Of a DNA stretch of 64,000 nt, positions 20,958-29,400 are shown piece by piece; within the stretch, counting starts at the first letter, position 1, and each line of letters starts with the position of its first letter. This DNA comes from Rhynchopus euleeides. Lineage: Eukaryota; Euglenozoa; Diplonemea; Diplonemida; Diplonemidae. A program made the translations under genes and the position numbers. The DNA is taken from positions 2,232,001 to 2,296,000 of the forward strand of contig OY723253.1 in assembly GCA_963210315.1 (NCBI GenBank), given 5' to 3'. The notes beneath the pieces are model-generated. The model searched no databases, was not told the origin of the DNA, and was given only the letters and a program-made list of their open reading frames with translations.

Positions 20958-21824
20958 ATGTGTCGCAGCATGGGACAGGTGCTCAGTTCCGGAAGGTCGT
21001 GCTTGCCTGTCACAGGACACACCTACAAGGGCTTGTTCCGCTACCTCTTTGTCTCCCTTGCAGACCTCATGCATTTCCGGTATGCAGACATCCCCTGGCG
21101 CTTCTGGGGATGCAAGGATGAGTCAGCCCGGATTCCCTTCTTGCGTGCTCGGATCTCAGGGCATATATTTCACTGGTTGATGGAGCATGCCGAAAAGGGA
21201 TCAACGCGCAATGCCTACGTACACAGTCTCCATCATTGGTGGGCTCCAGAAGATGCAGTGCCTCTGCAGAACAACGACGAATTTGAAGAAGCAGAGAACG
21301 GACATCGCAAGAAAGATGCCGTTACAATCGCCAGCTCCGCAACTTACGAGAGAGATCTTGCGATGGCAGAAGAGAAGCGGCGCGCATCGGGCATGCCTTG
21401 GAAGGTTGCGCACCTGTCGCAGGACGGGATCCTCGGGTATAGAGAAGTCATCCTGTGTCTGTGTCTGCACACCCGACACGCTCATAGATTGGCTGTGTAT
21501 GTTCTTTGCACACAGTTGACACAGCTGCAGAAGGGGTTTGTGCACTGCAACACACAGGACTTCGTTGAACCCATCAGCGCGCCCTACTTCCTGTTCCGGT
21601 TCCCCGAAGGACACCGCAAATTATCGCTCTGCTTGTGCAAAATGCCAATCCCGCTGGGGGCGACTTTCACACCATTCGTGTCATCCGAGGCGACTTTGAG
21701 CACGCTTGACCAACGCGCACAGCAGGAGGGGGATGACAGTTCTGACGAAGAAGATGAGGCCTGCAGGATGGCTTGTCTTGCCCAAGGTGTAACACAACTA
21801 CGACAGGCGATGGCCGCACTTTGA
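20958..21824 (+). CDS. Unknown protein of the 3-kb TIR element (288 aa, 3' part of a broken gene), right copy
   Basis: Identical to the frame at 15266-16132. The C-terminus is acidic (DDSSDEEDE) and followed by CRMACLAQGVTQLRQ. The codons upstream of this ATG belong to the same original gene as 20019-20242 (see that entry). No known domain can be named with confidence. Its identity in two inverted copies indicates very recent duplication or gene conversion rather than selection. Confidence 0.5.
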   Translation: MCRSMGQVLSSGRSCLPVTGHTYKGLFRYLFVSLADLMHFRYADIPWRFWGCKDESARIPFLRARISGHIFHWLMEHAEKGSTRNAYVHSLHHWWAPEDAVPLQNNDEFEEAENGHRKKDAVTIASSATYERDLAMAEEKRRASGMPWKVAHLSQDGILGYREVILCLCLHTRHAHRLAVYVLCTQLTQLQKGFVHCNTQDFVEPISAPYFLFRFPEGHRKLSLCLCKMPIPLGATFTPFVSSEATLSTLDQRAQQEGDDSSDEEDEACRMACLAQGVTQLRQAMAAL

Positions 21825-22388
21825 CACCTCAAATTCTAACCGCTCACCTCCGCAGGTGTAGCCGCTACCAGGAGGATAGGTAGGTAGTCCAGAGTCCGGG
21901 GAAACTGACAGAAGCAAAACAAGCCCCTCCCCATCCCTCTTCCACCATGATTTTACCCCCCACGCCAGTAGACTGTAACTATATCATGGGAAAAATGGAT
22001 GAAAATAGGTGAAAAGACTCCCGCTAGGGGGAGTCAGACTCCCCCTAGCGGGAGTATAGACTCCCGCTAGCGGGAGTCTTTGACACCCGCTCAGACTCCC
22101 GCTCCCAGACTCCCGCTAGGGCCGCTGGAGTCCACCGTGTACTTGCATGCAAGTAAAATACATGTATTTTACTTGCATGCAAGTATTTTACTTGTCATGC
22201 AAGTATTATACATGTATTTTACTTGTCATGCAAGTATTTTACATGTATAATACTTGCATGACAAGTATTATACATGTAAAATACATGTAAATGCCTGAAA
22301 TATACATGTAAAATACATGTATATCAAGTAAAAATACATGTATAATAGTTGACATGCAAGTATTATACTTGTATTTTTACTTGATATA

Positions 22389-23175
22389 CCGTAAACGGAA
22401 AAAGGGTGGACCGTAAAAATGTTCCAAGTTCCCAAAAAAAAGGCCAAACGTTCCATCTTTTTTACGGTCCACCATTTATTGGGACTGAATATGGAAAAGA
22501 CAATGCGTTTTTCGCCCGCGGGCTGGTGGGTTGCGGGGCGCGGACTGCGGCCTCCACGCCGCAGACACCCACACGTAGGCCTCCCGACCTCCCAGCTTTG
22601 GACCCTCCCTCCACCACCGCAACCAACACCAGCAAGAGAAGCAAGTCCTCCCTGTGTGTGGAAAAGGCACGATCACCACCACCACACCTCGAGAAGTGTA
22701 GTACCATGCAAGGAGCGTTCGGTAGAAGTAAAAGTAGAACCTGCCGCACGAGCCCACAAAAGCAGCCACAGTACGGCAGGGCGCGCAGACAGAAGCTGAG
22801 ACCACCGGGCTCCCTCCAGATGTAAAATCGTGAATCAGTGCCCGGAAAATTCAGGGAAATCGTACTCCTTTAGTGTAGTACACCCTGCAGTAACTGTGGG
22901 AGAACAGTTCCCGGACGATGGTGAGCGCACACTCTGTGCTGAGGCCCTGTGGTGTTAATCCTGCAGCTTCAGTCGTACGATTTCCTTGGTTCCTTCGCGA
23001 CTTCGTCGCGAAGGAACTCGTAAAAAAAACCGCCAAGTCCACGATCCCAACCGTAAAATAGGTGGACCGTAAAAATGTTCCAAGTTCCGGAAAAATCCCA
23101 TTTGTTCCATCTTTTTTACGGTCCACCTATAGTACGGTTCACCTTTATTACGGTCCACAATATTTCCGTTTACGG
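22389..23175. mobile_element. 787-bp non-autonomous TIR element with TA duplication
   Basis: The ends CCGTAAACGGAAA and its complement are flanked by TA (22387-22388 and 23176-23177), as in Tc1/mariner MITEs. Subterminal blocks AGGTGGACCGTAAAAATG and TTTTTTACGGTCCACC are repeated inward on each side. A perfect 13-bp stem with a TTC loop lies at 22989-23017. There is no transposase. Confidence 0.85.
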
Positions 23176-23441
23176 TACATGTATTTTACATGTATATTTC
23201 AGGCATATACATGTATTATACATGTATAATAGTTGACATGCAAGTATTATACATGTATAATACATGTATATACTTGTAGTTATACATGTAAAATTTACAA
23301 GATCCCACCGTGTGCTTCTCTATTGAAGTACACTCACAACCCCACCCCCCCCCTCATCCGCAACCCCCTTGGCGGGAAGGGGGGGGGGGTGGGCGGTGTG
23401 AAGGGCATCCGGCACACACCCCCCCCTTCGCCCTGATAGAT

Positions 23442-26400
23442 ATGGACACATGGTATTCCAATGTGACCCTCCCGGTTCAGGGGAGCGCCGCTGGGACCAG
23501 TGAGGATATCGAGGCTGGGGCGATCCGGGTCGGGGGGCGCACCTTCCAGGGGAGGGCGTTTGGGATCCCGTTTCTGACGACGGAGAATGCAATCAGGAGG
23601 AAGGCGATTGACGTCGTGACGAACAAGAGGTTTGACCAGGTCATCCTGGGAGTGATTCTCCTCAACACGATAGTCATCGCGATCGACGACCCGCTCGCTG
23701 CGGAGGACACCCCGCTGAAGCAGACAACCAACGTGATTGATCTTGTCTTTATGTGCATATTTGCTGCAGAAATGCTTGTCAAAATGCTGGCAATGGGCAT
23801 CGTATACTACCTGAAAGACCCATGGAATGTCGTCGACTTTGTCATCGTGATGTCGGGCGCAGCAAGCCTCTTCTTCCACGGGTCTGCAATCTTCTCCCTC
23901 CTCCGCATCGTCAAGGTCTTCCGCCCTCTGCGCAGCATCAACCGGGTGCCGGGCATGCGCCGCCTCGTCAACACACTCTTCTCCTGCCTCCCTCTGATGT
24001 TCGACGTCGTCTGCCTCAGCCTCCTCGTCTTCTACCTCTTCAGCCTCGTCGGAGTCGTGATGTGGAACGAGAGTCTCCACCACCGCTGCTGGATGGCTGA
24101 TGACTCCAACGCCACACCCGGTCACGCCTCCCTCCTCTACCCCAGCAACACATCATACTGGGGGCGCGTCTGCTCCGAGTCGTCGCAGATCTCCGCCTTC
24201 GAGTCGAGCTGTCCTATGGGAACACCCTGCCTCCCCGGAGCGCCTGCGCCGTATCGCTTTGCCAACTTCGACCACCTCGGAGCGGCGATGCTGCTGGTGT
24301 TTCAGTGTGTGACGCTCGATGGGTGGATCACCCATTCCTACGCCGTGGAAGATGGGTGGTCCCCCGTCGCAGCGGTGTTCTTCGTCTTCCTGACGATGTT
24401 CGGGGCGTATTTTGTGGCAAACCTAGTGCTGGCGGTTGTGACGGACGCCCTCTCGAAGTACACCTCCGATGAGAACCTGCAGAACAAGCCCCTCACGGAG
24501 GAGGGGCTCACGAAGCTCAACGACGGGGAGACGGAGAATAAGGAGGAGGACGACGTGGAGTCCCCACACAGCGCGACGCAGGTGTTGGCGGAAACCCCTG
24601 CACTGCCCCTCACGCCGCGGAGGTCGTCGAAGAGCATGTTTAACAGGAACCAGGTGCGTGGGACGCAGCGGTTTGCTCAGGAGGAGTGGAAGCACTTCGT
24701 GTCGGGGATCCAGACCCAGGCGCTGAAGGGCATCCACCAGCTGGAGAAGGAGCACCAGCGGAAGCGTGCCTACACCATGGAGACCTCCCTCAGAGGGGAT
24801 GACGACAAGCTGGCCATGACTGTGCCGACACAGCGGAGGGAGGCATCTGCGTCCTTCGCGTCAACCCTCGCGCCGCAGGCGGGGGGGACGCTCCGACTTC
24901 TCGACAGGAGTGACACGATGCACGCAAGGACAACGCATGACATGGACAGCCGTGGGCAGGGTGGGGGGTTGGACACCGCGAGGTGCTCAATGGATGTCCC
25001 CTGGCAGGAGGTCCGCTCAGAGCTTGACAGGCGGTTTATGAAGATGGCCGCAAAGCGGTCTGCCGTGGTGGGGGGTCTTATTGCATCCGTCATCATGTGC
25101 TTCCCGAAGCACAACAAGAATATGCTGGTGCCTGTCCTGAAGAAGCCGCGTGGGAGGACACAGACGAACAGCACTGTTTCCTATAAGAAGAACGACCCGC
25201 TGGACTGCACGGCAGCTTCTGACGGCAGCAAGATGCGGGGTCTCTCGAGCCCTCTGATGCGTGGGGTCAACGCGAGGAACAACCTTGTCGGGTACTCCGC
25301 GATGTCTCAGAATGGGAGCATCGCAGACCCGTACAACCTCGATTCTGAGAGCCAGGTGGACTACAGCGGGACGGGGTACCGCCGGATCGGGTCGGGGAAC
25401 AGCGTTGCCTCGGCCACCACGACGGTGTTTAGCTTCGCCTCGCGGAGCGAGACGGTGGGGAAGTATACACAGAGCTCCTCGGATGGGACCTGGTGGCGTA
25501 TCTTCTGCTGCTGCAGCGAGCGGTGGAGGCACGACCTGCGGCAGCTGTGCCGGTCGCCCTACTTCAACCACTTCATCACAGGGGTCATCCTGGTCAACGC
25601 GCTGATGATGGGGATCGAGCACTACGACATGCCCGCGAAGCTGGAGGCGGTGCTGGATGTGTGCAACATCATCATCACCTTCACCTTCCTGGCTGAGACG
25701 CTCCTCAAGCTCTTCGCCTACGGCCCGGCTCGCTGGGCGAAGGACACGTTCAACCTCTTCGACGCGCTGGTCGTCATCATCTCCCTCATCGAGCTCGGCT
25801 TCTGGGAATCGAAAGCAGTGTCACTCTTCCGCGTCTTCCGCATGTTCCGCGTGCTGCGGTTCCTCAAGCTGGCCAGATCGTGGAAGGTCCTGCACAAGAT
25901 TGTCCAGATGATTCAGAGCTCTTTGGAGTACATCGGATACCTTGTCCTGTTGATCTTTCTGTTTATCTTTATCTTTGCGGTACTCGGCCGCTCGCTCTTC
26001 GCAGGGAAGCTGTCACACCCTCAGTGGTGTACCGACTCTGGGTTTGATGACTGCGTCGCAACGGAGAAGTGTCAGTGGGAGTTCAGCCAGAACGTGATCC
26101 CCCTGCTCTACGCCCCCTTCGTCGAGATGTACGACCTCGCCCTGCGCGTCGAAATCGACAACGGCGTGCCGGACGTCTCCCAGCTGGGCACCGCCGCCCT
26201 CACCCACACCTCCGTCCTCAAGACACACTCCCTGGTGACCATCGTGGCGGACATGCTTGTCTTCAACAAACACCTCTCCCTGGACCTCTTCAGCACCATC
26301 CTCGAGGCGAACCGCACCTCCGTGGTCCGCATCCTCCGCACGGTGTTCAGGGAGGGCGCCTTCCTCCAGATGGTCGTCCCCGCCGCGCTGCTGTCCTCCA

Positions 26401-29400
26401 TGGCACAGGAGGGCATCCTCACCGCCCGGGTTCCCCTGAACTACACATTCCTCACCCCAGACGATGCTGTAGTGGACGATGGCAGCTTCACCGGAAACTC
26501 CTACTTTGTGGAGGACTACATCGAAGCGGCGTACCTCCTGAGGGAATACGTCGCCAACACCTCCAACCTGACCGGGGCGGGTCTCGGGAGATGCCGTGAG
26601 GGCAACGGGTGGGGGCTTCAGGACAACATCCCCCGCGCCTCCTTCAACACCCTCCCGTGGGCAGCGATCCACGTCTTCCAGGCGCTGACGCGCGACAGCT
26701 GGGCCCTGCTGTGCTTCCGTGTGATGGGCGAGGTGTCGCCCTTCGCTGTGATGTACTTCCTGATTATCCTGGTGTTCGGGACGTATCTGCTGTTCAGCAT
26801 GTTTATTGCCATTCTGCTCGTGAAGCTCAGCGAGCAGAGCTCACAGCGCGACAAGAAGAAGAAGGAGAAGAGAGAGCGCATCCAAGACGAGAAGAGGCGG
26901 AAGAGCATGGTGCTGCTGCAGGAGATCCCTGTCAGCGGGAGGTCCGGCACGCCCACCTCACCCGCAGAGGTGCTGGGGGACACGTCTGCCGACCGGACGA
27001 CGCTGGGCAACGGGACCAGCACGGCACCCACCAGCAAGCAGGAGCACCCTCTGATCCCGCCAACCTCGCCAAAGTCCCCGTTGACATCGCCATCGCCTGC
27101 GAGTCGTGCCATGTCGCCTGTCACGCGTACCGACGTGCTGCTCTTCCAGATGGGCAAGCAGAAGGAGCGGAAGGAACGGCTCGACCAGCGGAAGAAGATG
27201 AAGTATGAAGAGAGGCTGCGCCTGAAAGAGAAAGAAGATGGTGGCGCAGGTGGCAACCGCCCCCGCGAGCCTTCCGTGGTGAGCCTCGCCGGGAAGACGT
27301 CGTCGTTCTACGCAAACTCGTTCAAAGAGTTTAAGATGAAGCTGACGACAGACCCGGTGGCCCCGAAGGAGTCGGCAGAGGCGCAGGAGAGTGACGAGTC
27401 GACGGGGCAAGACAGCACGTCGGGGTCGCAGTGCAACTCGTTCTCCAGCACGACGCATGTCCTGGGGGAGACGGGGCGGAACACGCCGACCTACCCGCGC
27501 AGTGCGATGAAGGGGAGCCGTCTGAAGGACACGGCGCGTTCGGAGGATAATGCGACGCTCTGCCAGACGAAGAGTGCGATGATCAAAGACGAGGCGGACG
27601 TTGCAGACGAGCAGTCCGCGCAGCTGGATGCGATCGACTTCTTCCTGGAGGAGGTGGGTGTCGACAAGTGCTATGCGGAGAGCGCGGAGGACTCGGAGGA
27701 CGAGTGGGAGGAGCTCGAGGGGAAGTCCTTTTTCATCTTCTCCAGCACCAGCCCCGTGCGGCTGTGGCTGACGGATCTGCTGGTGACGGGGAGCTTCGAG
27801 CGTGTCGTGTCGTACCTCATCATTCTGAACTGCGGGCTGCTGACGCTGAACGACCAGACCCTCGGGAACAACCGCGACGCGATCCTTGTCGTGCGCATCA
27901 TCGACTGGTGCTTCACAGTGGTGTTCACGCTTGAGATCCTCTGCCGCTGCATCGTGTACAACTGCGTTATGGACTCGTGGTCCTACCTTAGGCGGAACCA
28001 GGGTTGGAACAAGGTAGACTTTGTGATCGTCATCCTCTCGCTGGCTGCCATCCCTGTGGAGGCGCAGGGGATGTACTACGGGCAGACGTCGGGGCACCAC
28101 GAGGTGGTGGGCACCCTCGCGAGGATGGTGAAGGCAGTGCGCGCCTTCCGCCCCCTCCGCATCCTCGTGCGGACCAAGCGCATGAAGGTCGTCGTCGGGG
28201 CCTTCGTCAACACCATCCCTGCCGTCTTCAACGTGATGGCGGTGGCCTTCGTGCTCTTTTTCATCTTCGGGGTGGCAGGCGTGCAGCTCATGCAGGGCGC
28301 CTTCCGACGCTGCTCCGATGGGTCCGACCGCTCCCGCTTTGAGTGCACCGGGATGTGGAACGCCACTGCGGTGGACGGCGTGTACATGTCAGAGGCTGAC
28401 ATGCTGCTGGGGTACCGCACACTCTCACGCGAATGGGTGAACCCGAGGGACGTCAGCTTCGACAACCTCCTGGCTTCGTGGCTGACCCTGCTGGAGGTGG
28501 CGGCCCTCAGCGGGTGGACAGACGTGATGTATGCTGCGATCGACTCAGGGTCACTCATCGACGATGGCCCTGTGCGGGATAACCGCCCGGTGCTGGCGGT
28601 GTATTTTGTGGCGTGGATCTTTGCGGGCGCGTTCTTTGTGATGAACATCTTCACGGGTATTGTGGTGGACCACTTCACGCGGCAGAAGCTCGAGCTCGAC
28701 GGGTCGATCTGGCTGACCGACAAGCAGGAGGAGGACCTGCGGGTGAAGCGCATCATCGTCAACTCCAAGGCGAAGAAGCGGAGGGCGCTCCCCATGCACC
28801 CCAACCAGTTCAACCAGTTCTGCTACAGCGTGGTGACGTATAAGTATTTCCCGAAGTTCATCCTCATCTGCGTACTGCTCAACGTCGCGCTGATGGCGAC
28901 AGTCCACCACGATATGAACGAAACCTTTGAAAATATACAGTCCTACGGGAACACCGTCTTCACCATCATCTTCACCCTCGAGATGGTGCTGGAGCTGGGC
29001 GTCGCAGGGCCCAGGCACTACCTCAACTTCAAATGGCTGCGCCTCGACGGCCTCATCGTGCTGTTCTCCTGGATCGAGATCCTCATCTCCGTCCTCTTCA
29101 CGGGCGGCACCGCCACTGCCGTCATCCAGATCCTCCGGCTGGGGCGTGCCTTCCGCGTGCTGCGCCACTTCAAGGGGCTGCGTAAGCTGCTGATGACGCT
29201 GTACTACAGCATCCCCGCTTTCTACAACATCAGCAGCCTGCTGGTGCTGATGTTCTTCATCTTCAGCGTGCTGGGCATGGCGCTGTTTGAAGACGTGCGC
29301 ATCACAGACTCCGAGGAGATCTACCCGGTGCTCCTCAGCAGGAAGGCGAACTTCCAGACCTTCCCCAACGCGATGCTGACGCTGTACCGCGTCGCCACGA

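Larger units (their letters stand above)
19100..22139 (+). mobile_element. 3.0-kb TIR element, right copy
   Basis: Ends are CACGGTGGACTCCAGCGG/complement, with TA directly repeated on both sides. Uninterrupted hairpin copies near 47740 and 63450 show the empty site GACAAGTAAAATACTTGCAT, which proves insertion at TA. Subterminal ACTCCCGCTAGCGGGAGT palindromes are present at both ends. A second, inward end-like motif at 19903 suggests either nesting or a shorter 2.2-kb sub-element, 19903-22139. Compared with the left copy it has one extra subterminal unit (22 bp) and a few substitutions. Confidence 0.9.
18759..23312. mobile_element. AT-rich hairpin element, copy 2 (interrupted by two elements)
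   Basis: It starts CACGGTGGGATCTTGTAAAT and ends with the complement at 23311-23312. Native parts are 18759-19099, 22140-22388 and 23176-23312; joined, they fold on themselves almost completely. The inserts are the 3-kb TIR element (19100-22139, TA duplication) and a 787-bp element (22389-23175, TA duplication). Both host flanks carry TG next to the ends, a possible 2-bp target duplication that is also seen at copy 3. Confidence 0.85.

Noticed and set aside
23310-23441. Upstream in-frame extension of the channel from 23310
   Set aside because: It starts within the terminal repeat of the hairpin element and is poly-Pro/Gly low complexity; the ATG at 23442 starts shortly before the conserved protein.
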